A stretch of DNA of 64,000 nucleotides from Loktanella sp. S4079 (GTDB taxonomy: Bacteria > Pseudomonadota > Alphaproteobacteria > Rhodobacterales > Rhodobacteraceae): NCBI RefSeq assembly GCF_000967725.1, contig NZ_JXYE01000007.1:116598-180597 (forward strand), in the 5' to 3' direction. A program made the translations under genes and the position numbers. Within the stretch, counting starts at the first letter, position 1. Each line of letters starts with the position of its first letter. The notes under the pieces are model-generated. The model was not told the DNA's origin. It made no database searches and was given only the letters and a program-made list of their open reading frames with translations. Shown here piece by piece: positions 53,993-63,409 of this stretch.

Positions 53993-55128
53993 GCTATCTT
54001 GCCCATAACACCAAACACGTGCCGACTGGGTTGCGTAAGATCTGGTACATCAACTGGCCGCTTGTGATGCTGTTGACGGCGGTTGCCTCGGCTGGGTTCT
54101 TGATGCTGTATTCGGTCGCGGGCGGGTCAACGACCCCGTGGATGGAACCACAAATGAAACGTTTCGGCCTCGGGATGTTTTTGATGTTTGTTGTCGCAAT
54201 GGTTCCGATCTGGTTTTGGCGTAACATGGCCTTTGTCGCCTATGGCGTATCAGTCTTGCTATTGCTTGGGGTCGAATTCTTTGGCGAAGTGCGCATGGGT
54301 GCCCAGCGCTGGATCGACCTTGGGTTTATGGTGCTCCAGCCATCTGAGCTCACAAAAATAACCGTGGTGATGTTCATCGCGGCCTATTACGATTGGCTCC
54401 CAAACGAGAAAACATCTCGTCCGCTTTGGGTATTGTTGCCGGTAATATTTATTCTGTTACCCACAATGCTGGTGCTGAAACAACCTGATCTAGGGACATC
54501 ATTGCTGCTTCTGATGGGTGGTGCGACTGTGATGTTTTTGGCAGGCGTCCACTGGGCATATTTCGCAACCGTCGCCGGAGGCGGGCTGGCCGCCATTATC
54601 GCCGTCTTTGAAAGCCGCGGCACCAGTTGGCAATTGATCAAAGACTATCAATTCCGCCGCATTGACACATTTATCGACCCCGCGAACGACCCGCTAGGCG
54701 CGGGCTATCACATTACGCAGGCCAAAATCGCCCTAGGCTCTGGCGGCTGGACAGGGCGCGGATTTATGCAGGGCACGCAATCCCGTCTGAACTTCCTGCC
54801 AGAAAAGCACACCGACTTTATCTTTACGACCCTCGCCGAAGAGTTCGGCTTTGTCGGGGCATCGACGCTGTTACTGCTTTATCTGCTCATCATCGTCTTT
54901 TGCGTTGCCTCGGCGATTGGCAACAAAGATCGGTTTGCGTCCCTGCTGACACTTGGGATCGCGATGACCTTCTTTTTGTTCTTTGCGGTAAACATGGCGA
55001 TGGTCATGGGGCTAGCCCCTGTTGTCGGTGTGCCGCTCCCGCTTGTCAGCTATGGCGGCTCTGCCATGCTTGTTCTTTTGGTCGCCTTTGGTCTGGTCCA
55101 AAGCGCGCACGTCCATAGGCCACGCTAA
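53989..55128 (+). CDS. rodA: Peptidoglycan glycosyltransferase RodA
   Basis: A 379-residue SEDS protein with about ten membrane segments. 'RWIDLGFMVLQPSELTKI' holds the conserved region, with Asp-rich outer loops ('DPANDPLGAGYHITQAKIALGSGG') and the C-terminal 'GVPLPLVSYGGSAMLV'. It polymerises lipid II with PBP2. It overlaps mrdA by 4 nt and the next gene by 1 nt. Confidence 0.96.
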   Translation: MSYLAHNTKHVPTGLRKIWYINWPLVMLLTAVASAGFLMLYSVAGGSTTPWMEPQMKRFGLGMFLMFVVAMVPIWFWRNMAFVAYGVSVLLLLGVEFFGEVRMGAQRWIDLGFMVLQPSELTKITVVMFIAAYYDWLPNEKTSRPLWVLLPVIFILLPTMLVLKQPDLGTSLLLLMGGATVMFLAGVHWAYFATVAGGGLAAIIAVFESRGTSWQLIKDYQFRRIDTFIDPANDPLGAGYHITQAKIALGSGGWTGRGFMQGTQSRLNFLPEKHTDFIFTTLAEEFGFVGASTLLLLYLLIIVFCVASAIGNKDRFASLLTLGIAMTFFLFFAVNMAMVMGLAPVVGVPLPLVSYGGSAMLVLLVAFGLVQSAHVHRPR

Positions 55129-56063
55129 TGATCAATATCCTCTTTACCGGAAACGATGCATCATGGGATGAATATGCCCCGCATCTGACAGAAGCATTCA
55201 AACAGCTACCGTTCACGACAAACCTCGCCCGCGATATTCCTCCGGCAGAGGTCGACTACATCGTATTCGGCGGCGGTGAGGCACCAATCACCGACTTCAC
55301 GCCATTCACCCGCGCCAAACTGGTTCAAAGACTTTGGGCGGGTGTCGAAGATATCGTTGACAACAAGACCCTGACCATACCGCTCGCGCGGATGGTTGGT
55401 GGCGGACTTGATCAAGGAATGGTCGAATGGGTGACCGGGCATGTGTTGCGTCATCATCTGGGCATGGATGCGCATTTACATGGGCAAGATGGCGTTTGGC
55501 GCAACGATGTGACTCCGCCGCTTGCACGGGATCGTCAGGTGACAATCTTGGGGCTTGGCGCGTTAGGGCAAGCCTGCGGGCAAGCACTGGCGCATTTGGG
55601 TTTTCCAGTAACTGGCTGGAGCCGCAGTCAAAAGCAGATCACAGGGATTACCTGCCTGTCAGGACAAGATGGGCTTCTGGCCGCGCTATCAACTGCGCAG
55701 GTTTTAGTGCTCTTGCTGCCTAAAACGCCAGCCACCGAAAATACGCTAAACCATGAAACGATTGCCCGTTTGCCCAAAGGCGCGGTGGTTCTGAACCCCG
55801 GACGCGGCGGGTTGATCGACGATCAGGCATTGCTTGATGCACTTGATCGCGGTCATCTTGCCCATGCAACGCTTGACACTTTCCGAACAGAGCCCCTGCC
55901 CGCGGATGATCCGTTTTGGGCGCACCCAAAGGTGACCGTGACACCGCATATTGCATCAGCAACACGCGCAGACCTCGCGGCCGAGGTCGTTGCCACCAAT
56001 ATTAAGCGCGGCGAAGCAGGCGAAGAATTTTTGCATCTCGTTGATCGGACGGCGGGCTATTAG
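55128..56063 (+). CDS. D-2-hydroxyacid dehydrogenase (GhrA-like glyoxylate/hydroxypyruvate reductase)
   Basis: 311 residues. The NAD(P) fold reads 'VTILGLGALGQACGQAL' (G-x-G-x2-G) followed by 'GWSRSQK', whose Arg suits NADPH. Catalytic residues are Arg in 'LNPGRGGLIDD', Glu in the 'FRTEPLP' segment and His in 'TPHIASATR'. GhrA-type enzymes reduce glyoxylate and hydroxypyruvate. It begins 1 nt inside rodA's stop, so it is likely on the same transcript despite an unrelated role. Confidence 0.87.
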   Translation: MINILFTGNDASWDEYAPHLTEAFKQLPFTTNLARDIPPAEVDYIVFGGGEAPITDFTPFTRAKLVQRLWAGVEDIVDNKTLTIPLARMVGGGLDQGMVEWVTGHVLRHHLGMDAHLHGQDGVWRNDVTPPLARDRQVTILGLGALGQACGQALAHLGFPVTGWSRSQKQITGITCLSGQDGLLAALSTAQVLVLLLPKTPATENTLNHETIARLPKGAVVLNPGRGGLIDDQALLDALDRGHLAHATLDTFRTEPLPADDPFWAHPKVTVTPHIASATRADLAAEVVATNIKRGEAGEEFLHLVDRTAGY

Positions 56064-56075
56064 CCGCCATCCAAT

Positions 56076-56852
56076 TTAACGTAGCTTTGGCGGCTTTTCC
56101 GGGTCCATGCCCGGTGCGCCCGGTACATGCGGTTTTTCTGGCTCGGGCAAATCAAAACGCAGCCCCACCTTGGCTAGATGCCCAGCCAGCGCATCCGAAG
56201 ACCGCACGAACATCACATCCATGACCCCAGCCTCGATACCCGAAAAGGTCAAAACTTCGCTTGCGGCGGTGGCGAGCGCCTTCTCAGCTCCGGGCGCTGC
56301 ATCGACAAAAGCAAGCACATGGCCTGATGCGCCACCTTCGTATTTAGCCGCAGCGAGATAGGCAAACTTCGCCATTCCCGCGGCGATCGCCAATTTCCGA
56401 TCTAGCCCTGTCACGACCGTTTCGGGCAAGCCAGCGGGCGCGTTGATTTCGGTCAGGCGCGCCTCTGTTTCATCTGGGGCGTGGGATAGCGTCTGGACCA
56501 ACCAATCGACAGCCTCTGCCGGGATCAACATCGCGGATGGGGCAACCTCGAGGTTTAGCGCAAGCCCGATCCCCTGCCCGGCCAGCATCTGCGCCAAACC
56601 GCGCCCCGGTATCCCCGCATAAGGTGCCGCCCGTCCAACAAATTCTGCGAGACGCTCTTCGCGATCAAAAACCAAGGTAAAGCGCTGATCTTCGATCTCG
56701 AAAAGCTCAGGTGTGATTTGCTCGCCTTCTGCCTCTTCGCCCAACAACATGAATAATTCAGTATCAGCGAGCCGTTCATAAAACCGCAGACGCGCCGCGT
56801 CATCTTCGGGGGCGGCTTCCATCGCCGCATGTGCAGTATCAAGGTCAGTCAT
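56076..56852 (-). CDS. SseB-family protein
   Basis: A 258-residue acidic cytoplasmic protein. The N-terminal region 'RLRFYERLADTELFMLLGEEAEGE' and 'FDREERLAEFVG' matches the SseB N-terminal domain, and a C-terminal SseB-like domain contains 'HVLAFVDAAPGAEKAL'. E. coli SseB enhances rhodanese-like activity of SseA, and the family function is otherwise unknown. Its start overlaps the end of the UDG gene by 8 nt, so the two are co-transcribed. Confidence 0.82.
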   Translation of the reverse strand: MTDLDTAHAAMEAAPEDDAARLRFYERLADTELFMLLGEEAEGEQITPELFEIEDQRFTLVFDREERLAEFVGRAAPYAGIPGRGLAQMLAGQGIGLALNLEVAPSAMLIPAEAVDWLVQTLSHAPDETEARLTEINAPAGLPETVVTGLDRKLAIAAGMAKFAYLAAAKYEGGASGHVLAFVDAAPGAEKALATAASEVLTFSGIEAGVMDVMFVRSSDALAGHLAKVGLRFDLPEPEKPHVPGAPGMDPEKPPKLR

Positions 56853-57429
56853 CTAACACGTCTTTCACTTGCGATCGAAGTGCTGGCAGCAAATCGGTCT
56901 CGAACCATGGGTTTTTCTTAAGCCACCCGGTATTGCGCCACGACGGATGTGGCAAGGGAAAGACGCGCGGTGCATAGTCGCGCCACGCCGAAACTGTCCC
57001 CGTCACTGTATCCGCGCGCCCCAAGTGCCATTTATGTGCGTACCCGCCCACAAGGACGGTCAGAGGCACATGCCCCAGGACTTGCCGGACCTGATCATGC
57101 CACCTCTGCGCGCAAATCGAAGGCGGCGGCAAATCCGACCCCTTGGCATCATAGCCTGGGAAACAAAACGCCATAGGCACAATCGCTACGCGTGACACAT
57201 CGTAGAAACGATCAGCCGATATCCCCATCCAATCGCGCAAGCGGTCACCGGAGCGATCCCAAAATGGCTTGCCCGATTGATGCACCCGCAACCCCGGAGC
57301 CTGCCCTGCGACCAATATACGCGGATTCTTGTGAAACCACACGACTGGGCGGGGCTGATGTTGCGTTTGCGTGCGTGCAAATCTGTCAGAACATTGCTGA
57401 CACGCCTTGATCTGATCCTGAAGGGTCAT
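56845..57429 (-). CDS. Uracil-DNA glycosylase family protein
   Basis: 194 residues. 'ILVAGQAPGLRVHQSGKPF' is the motif 1 pocket of small UDG-fold proteins and 'LPHPSWRN' is motif 2 (H-P-S). This subgroup ('uracil-DNA glycosylase family', close to families 4/5) lacks the Cys quartet arrangement of true FeS UDGs, although 'CQQCSDRF' at the N-terminus gives two Cys. ATG 57429 is chosen over a TTG at 57486; neither has a strong ribosome site. Base-excision activity is likely but not certain. Confidence 0.8.
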   Translation of the reverse strand: MTLQDQIKACQQCSDRFARTQTQHQPRPVVWFHKNPRILVAGQAPGLRVHQSGKPFWDRSGDRLRDWMGISADRFYDVSRVAIVPMAFCFPGYDAKGSDLPPPSICAQRWHDQVRQVLGHVPLTVLVGGYAHKWHLGRADTVTGTVSAWRDYAPRVFPLPHPSWRNTGWLKKNPWFETDLLPALRSQVKDVLDD

Positions 57430-57551
57430 ATTTCGATTACTATCAGCACCGGCTAAGGGACGAAAGACGTGTTGCGACCAGTTCAAGCGCTGGCCGCTTG
57501 ATGCACCTGTGCCTTTGCTTTAATTGCAGAACAAATAAAATGGGGAGTAGC

Positions 57552-58835
57552 ATGTATCGCGTCTGGAATTTTCTAACTAACTATTCACTCTTGCTGATTA
57601 TCGGCGCGGTCATTGCGTTGATCTGGGCAAATGTTGATGCAACAAGTTACCACCATTTCGTCGAGTTTGAACTGATCCATGATTCATGGGTTGGCCACGC
57701 TCACTATGATGAAAACGGTCAGGTGACCTACCGAAGTCTTACACTCCACTATCTTGTGAACGATGTGCTGATGGCGTTCTTTTTTGCCATCGCCGCAAAA
57801 GAAGTCTGGGAAGCTGTCATTCTACAAAATGGCAGCTTGCGCGGCAAAAAAGCAGCGACACCGCTGTTTGCGACAGTGGGCGGCATGGTCGGCCCGATCT
57901 CTGTTTATCTTGGGATCGCATACTTCTTGGGTTCGGACACCTATGATGCGGTTGCAAATGGCTGGGCCATTCCGACGGCAACCGACATCGCGTTCAGCTA
58001 TCTTGTAGGCCGCTTGGTCTTTGGTGCGGGGCACCCTGCTGTACGGTTCCTGCTGCTGCTGGCGATTGCTGATGATGCGGCTGGTCTGATCATTCTAGCG
58101 ATCTTCTATCCATCGGGTGAACTGGCCCCTGAATGGCTACTCTTGTCACTGTTCTCGGCGATTGCGGTGTTCTACCTGTTCAACCGCCTGCCACGCCGTT
58201 TGGACCGAGGCAACGAGATGCGCCCGAATTCAACATGGGTGCGCAACAAGCTATCGTTCTGGCCATATCTGATTGCGGCTTGCTTTAGCTGGTATGGCTT
58301 CCAACAGGCTGGTATACACCCTGCGCTTGGTCTGTTGCCGATTGTGCCAACCATTCCGCACGCAGATCGCGCCTTTGGTATCTTCTCTGAGGCTGAGCAA
58401 TACCTCACTGATTTGCTGAACCACATTGAGCATATGCTGAAACACCCGGTCGAGATCGTCCTGTTCTTCTTTGGACTACTGAACGCCGGTGTTGAATTCT
58501 CGTCCATTGGTTCGCCAACTTGGCTTGTCCTTGCGGGGCTGCTGATCGGTAAGCCGTTTGGTGTCTTGCTCTTTGGCTGGATTGCCGCCCGACCGCTGGG
58601 TCTGGGACTGCCCGAAGGCATGCGGATCATCGACCTGTTCGTGATCGGTTGCGTTGCTGCGATTGGCTTTACAGTGTCGCTGTTTATCGCTGCTGTTGCA
58701 TTCGATAGCTCGGTTATGTTGGGCGATATTCCGGTTCAGGATGCCGCGAAAATGGGCGCATTGTTCAGCTTCTTTGCTGCTGTCGTGTCGATCATTGCAG
58801 GCAAACTGACCAAAGTTGAAAAACAACACGGTTAA
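57552..58835 (+). CDS. nhaA: Na+/H+ antiporter NhaA
   Basis: 427 residues with about twelve membrane segments. The paired transport aspartates lie in 'AIADDAAGLIILAIFY', and 'PTATDIAFSYLVGRLVFG' gives the TM IV assembly motif. The C-terminal 'GCVAAIGFTVSLFIA' is typical. It exports Na+ for protons, fitting a marine habitat. ATG 57552 follows GGGGAG. A hairpin overlaps the stop. Confidence 0.95.
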   Translation: MYRVWNFLTNYSLLLIIGAVIALIWANVDATSYHHFVEFELIHDSWVGHAHYDENGQVTYRSLTLHYLVNDVLMAFFFAIAAKEVWEAVILQNGSLRGKKAATPLFATVGGMVGPISVYLGIAYFLGSDTYDAVANGWAIPTATDIAFSYLVGRLVFGAGHPAVRFLLLLAIADDAAGLIILAIFYPSGELAPEWLLLSLFSAIAVFYLFNRLPRRLDRGNEMRPNSTWVRNKLSFWPYLIAACFSWYGFQQAGIHPALGLLPIVPTIPHADRAFGIFSEAEQYLTDLLNHIEHMLKHPVEIVLFFFGLLNAGVEFSSIGSPTWLVLAGLLIGKPFGVLLFGWIAARPLGLGLPEGMRIIDLFVIGCVAAIGFTVSLFIAAVAFDSSVMLGDIPVQDAAKMGALFSFFAAVVSIIAGKLTKVEKQHG

Positions 58836-58850
58836 GCGAACTTCGCTTAA
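58832..58850 (+). other. Perfect inverted repeat over the nhaA stop
   Basis: TTAAGCGAA (58832-58840) and TTCGCTTAA (58842-58850) are perfect inverse copies with one base between; the folded loop must open to about 3-5 nt. No T-tract follows. In the rest of the spacer (to 58989) GCGTTGA (58913-58919) and TCAACGC (58953-58959) form a wide inverted repeat of unknown use before kpsT. Confidence 0.45.
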
Positions 58851-58989
58851 TCACACAAATACACGCAGAAGTTGCTGTATTCTTCGCACAATTTTGCGAT
58901 AGTACATCGTAAGCGTTGATCGTGACCTAGAATTAACTATTCGCAGTTACGGTCAACGCGACCCATCCAAGGGTCATTGTGGAATAAAG

Positions 58990-59643
58990 ATGCTAGAATT
59001 CGCGAACGTCAGTAAATCGTTTTGGACAGGGACCCAACGCAAGGTGATCCTTGATCAGGTTTCGTTTCGCGTTGAGCTTGGAAATTCTCTGGGAATTCTT
59101 GCCCCGAACGGCACTGGCAAATCGACACTGATCAACATGATGGCCGGGCTGGAAAAACCGGACGAGGGCAAAATCACCAGAGATTGTCGTATTTCATTTC
59201 CGCTTGGCTTTATGGGCGGTGTTGTCCACAGCCTTACGGCCCAAGAAAACGCGCGCTACATCGCCCGCCTCTATGGGCTAGATCCCGATTATGTTGAGGC
59301 ATACTGCCGATGGCTATGTGGCCTTGAAGAATATTTTGAAATGCCGATCGGCGTCTATTCCAGCGGTATGAAGGCGCGGTTTTCATTCGCTCTCATGCTG
59401 GCGTTGGATTTCGACATCTACCTCATTGACGAAGGCATGCCCGGCACCACAGATGCCGAATTCAACCGTAAAGCCGGGGCAATCTTGCGCGAACGACTGG
59501 AAACCACCACAATGGTGATCGTTTCGCACCAGGCAGCAACCTTGGAACGTTTTGTCCGATCCGCAGCCGTTCTGCGCAATGGGCAACTTTATATGTTTGA
59601 CACCTTAGAAGAGGCAAAGGCCGTTTATGACTACAAAGCCTAA
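58990..59643 (+). CDS. kpsT: Capsular polysaccharide export ATPase (KpsT-like)
   Basis: 217 residues. Walker A is 'APNGTGKST' (Ala for the usual first Gly), the signature is the polysaccharide-exporter form 'YSSGMKARFSFALML', Walker B is 'IYLIDEGMP' and the H-loop 'VIVSHQ'. This matches KpsT/BexA/CtrD, which energise group 2 capsule export. No KpsM permease is adjacent. It overlaps the next gene by 17 nt. Confidence 0.9.
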   Translation: MLEFANVSKSFWTGTQRKVILDQVSFRVELGNSLGILAPNGTGKSTLINMMAGLEKPDEGKITRDCRISFPLGFMGGVVHSLTAQENARYIARLYGLDPDYVEAYCRWLCGLEEYFEMPIGVYSSGMKARFSFALMLALDFDIYLIDEGMPGTTDAEFNRKAGAILRERLETTTMVIVSHQAATLERFVRSAAVLRNGQLYMFDTLEEAKAVYDYKA

Positions 59644-61171
59644 GGTAAAAAGGTTCCGCATCCGTCGCGACGGCGCAGCGCGCGACGACGGGCAAGCGCG
59701 GGCAAACGAAAGCAACAAGATCGAAGATGCCGATGCCATTGCCGCCGAAAACGAGGCAATCAGCAAAGAAGGGCTGACCGCCCGGCAATTGCGCATGGCG
59801 CGACGCGTGGCGCAAAAACGCGGCCTGACCTTCACCTCGGAGTTTGACGCTGTACGCCAATTGCGCGGCGCGGGGATTGATCCATTTCAGCAAAAATCTG
59901 TTTTGGAACTGGTCATGCCCGACAGCGGCAATTCCGACCAAGTGCAATTGCCGCAAAAGGTAAACCCACGTCACAAAGCTAAGATACCCAGCCGCGAAGC
60001 GCTGAAAATCAGCGAAGACCACGCCGCCGAGATCCGTCAGATTCAGCTCGACATCGTGCGACGGCGGCGGCGCAAGATCCTGCTTATGTTCACACGGTTG
60101 GCGTTCTTTGTGATTTTACCAACCATAATGACCGGTTGGTATTTCTACACGATGGCGACACCAATGTACGCCACCAAATCCGACATCGTCATCCAACAGG
60201 CCCAATCACAAGGTGCCGCCGCCGGCGGTCTTTCGACGTTGTTTCAGGGTACGTCGATGGCGACCCAACAAGACAGTATCGCCGTGCAATCCTATCTGGC
60301 CTCGCGCGAGGCCATGCTGCGATTGGATCAAGACCATGGCTTCAAAGAACACTTTAGCGATCCCAATATCGACTCTATTCAACGACTGCCGGAAAACGCC
60401 ACTAACGAAGAGACGTTCAAACTCTATTCGGATCGTGTGATCATCAGCTATGACCCGACCGAAGGGATCATCAAGATGGAGGTCATCGCCACCGATCCGG
60501 TCAAGAGCTTTGAATTCTCCGAGGCGCTGATCAATTATGCCGAGGAGCAGGTCGATCAATTGACTGCACGCTTGCGTACCGACCAGATGAAAGGCGCGCT
60601 ACAAAGCTACGAAGACGCCGAAGCGCGGCGCGCTGATGCGCTGTCCACCTGGCTCGAACTCCAACAGTCGATGCAACAGATCGACGCGGGCAGCGAATCG
60701 GGCGCCCGTATGGGGCAGATCAATTCACTGGAAAGCGAACGCCAGCAGCTCAGCTTGGTTTTGCAATCACGCCTCAACGTGGAACGTCCGAGCGAAATCC
60801 AAGTGCAGGCACTGCGCGACCAAATCGCAAACATCGATGGCCTTATTGCAGAACTACGCGAGGAACTGACTGGAACCTCAAACAACGGCGCATCGCTCGC
60901 TGCGCGCAACACAGAGCTGCGTGTCGCCGAGGAAAACTACAATTTCCAAACGATGATGGTGCAGCAGGCGCTCACCCAAATGGAAACCGCACGGATCGAA
61001 GCAAACAGACAAGTGCGGTATCTGTCTCAGAGTGTGAGCCCCGTCATCCCAGACCAGGCGACCTATCCCCGTGCGTTTGAAAATACGCTGCTCGCCTTCT
61101 TTATTTTTTCGGGAATCTATCTATTGATCTCGATCACAGTTTCTATCCTTCGTGAACAGGTAAGTTCTTAA
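59627..61171 (+). CDS. kpsE: Capsule export inner-membrane protein (KpsE/CtrB/BexC-like)
   Basis: 514 residues. A charged Arg/Ala/Glu-rich cytoplasmic N-terminus of about 145 residues leads to a first membrane segment (about 150-175, 'LAFFVILPTIMTGWYFYT'). The PCP-type periplasmic region has 'TPMYATKSDIVIQ' and long coiled coils (about 300-465), and a second membrane segment sits near the C-terminus ('LLAFFIFSGIYLLISITV'). Classical KpsE is about 380 residues, so the N-terminal extension is extra. It bridges the ABC exporter to the outer-membrane channel. It overlaps kdsA by 1 nt. Confidence 0.86.
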   Translation: MTTKPKVKRFRIRRDGAARDDGQARANESNKIEDADAIAAENEAISKEGLTARQLRMARRVAQKRGLTFTSEFDAVRQLRGAGIDPFQQKSVLELVMPDSGNSDQVQLPQKVNPRHKAKIPSREALKISEDHAAEIRQIQLDIVRRRRRKILLMFTRLAFFVILPTIMTGWYFYTMATPMYATKSDIVIQQAQSQGAAAGGLSTLFQGTSMATQQDSIAVQSYLASREAMLRLDQDHGFKEHFSDPNIDSIQRLPENATNEETFKLYSDRVIISYDPTEGIIKMEVIATDPVKSFEFSEALINYAEEQVDQLTARLRTDQMKGALQSYEDAEARRADALSTWLELQQSMQQIDAGSESGARMGQINSLESERQQLSLVLQSRLNVERPSEIQVQALRDQIANIDGLIAELREELTGTSNNGASLAARNTELRVAEENYNFQTMMVQQALTQMETARIEANRQVRYLSQSVSPVIPDQATYPRAFENTLLAFFIFSGIYLLISITVSILREQVSS

Positions 61172-62004
61172 TGCATAACGTCGTAATCGGTCCTTTGAAC
61201 GTCAGCAATGACAATCCTCTTTTGCTGATTGCAGGCCCCTGCCAATTAGAAAGCGTCGACCACGCGCAAATGATTGCGGGGCAAATGGCAGAAATTTGCA
61301 CCAAATACGGCGCGCAATTTGTGTTCAAAGGCAGCTATGACAAAGCCAACCGCACTTCTTTGGGTGGCAAACGCGGCCTCGGCATGGACGAAGGTCTAAA
61401 GGTCATGCAATCGGTAAAGGATAGTATTGGCTGCCCCGTCCTGACTGATATTCACGCACCTGAACATTGCGCCACTGTCGCTGAAATCTGCGACGTGATG
61501 CAAATACCCGCGTTTTTGTGTCGGCAAACTGACCTTTTGCTCGCTGCCGGCGAAACCGGTGCAGTGATCAACATCAAAAAGGGCCAGTTCCTCGCCCCTT
61601 GGGACATGCCAAACGTCGTGGCCAAGATTGAGAGCACCGGAAACAAGCGTATCCTGCTAACCGAACGCGGCTCTTCTTTTGGGTATAATACATTGGTGGC
61701 TGACATGCGGGCGTTACCGACGATGGCCCGTACTGGATATCCAGTGGTGATGGATGCAACGCATTCCGTTCAACAACCCGGCGGGATGGGCGGCTCTTCT
61801 GGTGGTCAACGTGAATTCGCACCTGTAATGGCGCGCGCGGCAGTATCGCTCGGGATCGCAGCCGTCTTTATCGAAACACACGAAGACCCGGACAATGCGC
61901 CCTCCGATGGACCAAACATGATCCCGCTGGATCAAATGGATGCGTTGGTCCAAAGCCTGATGGCGTTTGATGCGCTCGCAAAAGCAGACCCGCTGCGCGT
62001 CTAA
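61171..62004 (+). CDS. kdsA: 3-deoxy-8-phosphooctulonate (Kdo-8-P) synthase
   Basis: 277 residues. 'LLIAGPCQLES', 'FVFKGSYDKANRTS', 'VLTDIHAPEH' and 'GYPVVMDATHSVQQPGG' are the KdsA blocks (the Asn in 'DKANR' belongs to the metal-independent class). It joins PEP and arabinose-5-phosphate to make Kdo-8-phosphate. Coupling to kpsT-kpsE by 1-nt overlap fits supply of Kdo for the linker that anchors group 2 capsules, besides lipid A core. Confidence 0.95.
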   Translation: MHNVVIGPLNVSNDNPLLLIAGPCQLESVDHAQMIAGQMAEICTKYGAQFVFKGSYDKANRTSLGGKRGLGMDEGLKVMQSVKDSIGCPVLTDIHAPEHCATVAEICDVMQIPAFLCRQTDLLLAAGETGAVINIKKGQFLAPWDMPNVVAKIESTGNKRILLTERGSSFGYNTLVADMRALPTMARTGYPVVMDATHSVQQPGGMGGSSGGQREFAPVMARAAVSLGIAAVFIETHEDPDNAPSDGPNMIPLDQMDALVQSLMAFDALAKADPLRV

Positions 62005-62030
62005 GGGGTTTTCCCACTGACCTCAGATTT

Positions 62031-62069
62031 ATAGGATCGATCCAACTGAACCTTTTGGATTGATCCTAT
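62031..62069 (+). promoter_or_regulatory. Hairpin that buries the start codon of the mscS gene
   Basis: ATAGGATCGATCCAA (62031-62045) pairs with TTGGATTGATCCTAT (62055-62069) over 15 positions with one mismatch (in RNA a G-U pair), 9-nt loop. The ATG at 62068-62070 and the only ribosome-site-like GGA (62057-62059) lie in the right arm. No T-tract follows, so this is not an obvious terminator of kdsA. Confidence 0.6.
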
Positions 62070-63348
62070 GCGCATTTTCGCAATCATCGTTTTCTTGTGC
62101 AGTGCTTTCTCGACGGCCTATGCCCAAGACGCCTCTGGTACAATTTTGACCGAGGACTATCATCAGCAAGACGCTGATATTGCCGTGCGCATGCGCGAAA
62201 TCCTACGCGAACTGGGAAATTACGACGACGTGACCGTCCAAGTCAGCGAAGGGGTGGTCACCCTACGCGGCACGACCACCTCTGCCACCGAAATCAACAT
62301 TCTCACCCCTGTTGCAGCCCGCATCGAAGGGGTCGTCGCCGTCAGGAACGAGGTCACAGAAACCGCAAACCTCAGCCAGCGGCTTGACCCTGCACTGGAC
62401 CGCTTTCGTGCGCGGCTTGATCAACTTATCATCTTTCTGCCGCTCGCCTTCGTGGCGCTCTGCGCCTTTGTTTTGGTTGTGCTCGCCGGAATCGGGATTG
62501 CGCGCCTGCGCCAACCCTGGGATCGGCTTGCGCCCAATAAATTTATCGCGGAACTCTACCGGCAAATTGTACGTATCGCGTTTGTCGTCTTCGGCATTGT
62601 CATCGCGCTTGATATACTGAATGCGACCGCTCTACTCAGCACTATATTGGGTGCGGCGGGCATCATCGGGCTTGCGCTAGGTTTTGCTGTCCGCGACACG
62701 GTTGAAAATTTCATCGCCTCGGTGATGTTGTCCATCCGGCAACCCTTTCGCCCCAATGACACCGTTGAAATCAACGGTGATCAGGGCAAAGTCATCCGCC
62801 TCACCAGCCGCGCTACAATTTTGCTATCTTTTGATGGCAACCACATTCGCATTCCGAATGCTACAGTGTTTGGTAGCCGGATCATTAACTACACCCAAAA
62901 CGCTGAGCGCCGCTTCAAATTCTCGATCATGATTGATCGCAATGCCGACTTAGGGGCAACGCGCCAACTGGTTTGTGACACTGTACAATCGCTCCCGTTT
63001 ATTTTGTCCGAACCCGCAGCGGACACATGGATCGAAGCGCTCCACCCCGCGGGCGTCGAACTGATCGTAACAGGCTGGGTCGATCAAACTCAAAGCTCAA
63101 TCGCCCGCGCCAAAGGCGAAACGCTGCGACAAGTGAAAATCGCAATCCAATCCGCAGGCATCGTGATTCCCGATGCAACACAGGCCATACATATCCAACG
63201 CGATTCTTTGGAATCTCAACTGACAGAAACCACCCAAGTAGAGCCTGTTAACGCCAGTAGTGAGGCCTCATTGCGTAAAATCGTCGAAGCCGAGCGTGAT
63301 CAAGAGCCTACCGAAGACCTGCTACGTGACGACGGTCAAAAAGAATGA
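62068..63348 (+). CDS. Mechanosensitive channel, MscS family with N-terminal BON domain
   Basis: 426 residues. A signal peptide (about 1-19, 'AFSTAYAQD') is followed by a periplasmic BON domain (about 45-110, 'VTVQVSEGVVTLRGTTTS') and membrane segments near 125-150, 165-190 and 195-225. The MscS pore helix and beta domain follow ('GLALGFAVRDTVENFIASVML', 'RQPFRPNDTVEINGDQGKV'). The last 40 residues are a polar cytoplasmic tail. It would relieve osmotic downshock; the BON domain may bind membrane lipid or peptidoglycan. Only the ATG at 62068 gives the signal peptide. Confidence 0.9.
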   Translation: MRIFAIIVFLCSAFSTAYAQDASGTILTEDYHQQDADIAVRMREILRELGNYDDVTVQVSEGVVTLRGTTTSATEINILTPVAARIEGVVAVRNEVTETANLSQRLDPALDRFRARLDQLIIFLPLAFVALCAFVLVVLAGIGIARLRQPWDRLAPNKFIAELYRQIVRIAFVVFGIVIALDILNATALLSTILGAAGIIGLALGFAVRDTVENFIASVMLSIRQPFRPNDTVEINGDQGKVIRLTSRATILLSFDGNHIRIPNATVFGSRIINYTQNAERRFKFSIMIDRNADLGATRQLVCDTVQSLPFILSEPAADTWIEALHPAGVELIVTGWVDQTQSSIARAKGETLRQVKIAIQSAGIVIPDATQAIHIQRDSLESQLTETTQVEPVNASSEASLRKIVEAERDQEPTEDLLRDDGQKE

Positions 63349-63409
63349 TATTTTTGTCCAAAGGGGGCTTGTGCACCGCGCACCTTCGCAGTATTCACCC
63401 CCTCGCTGA

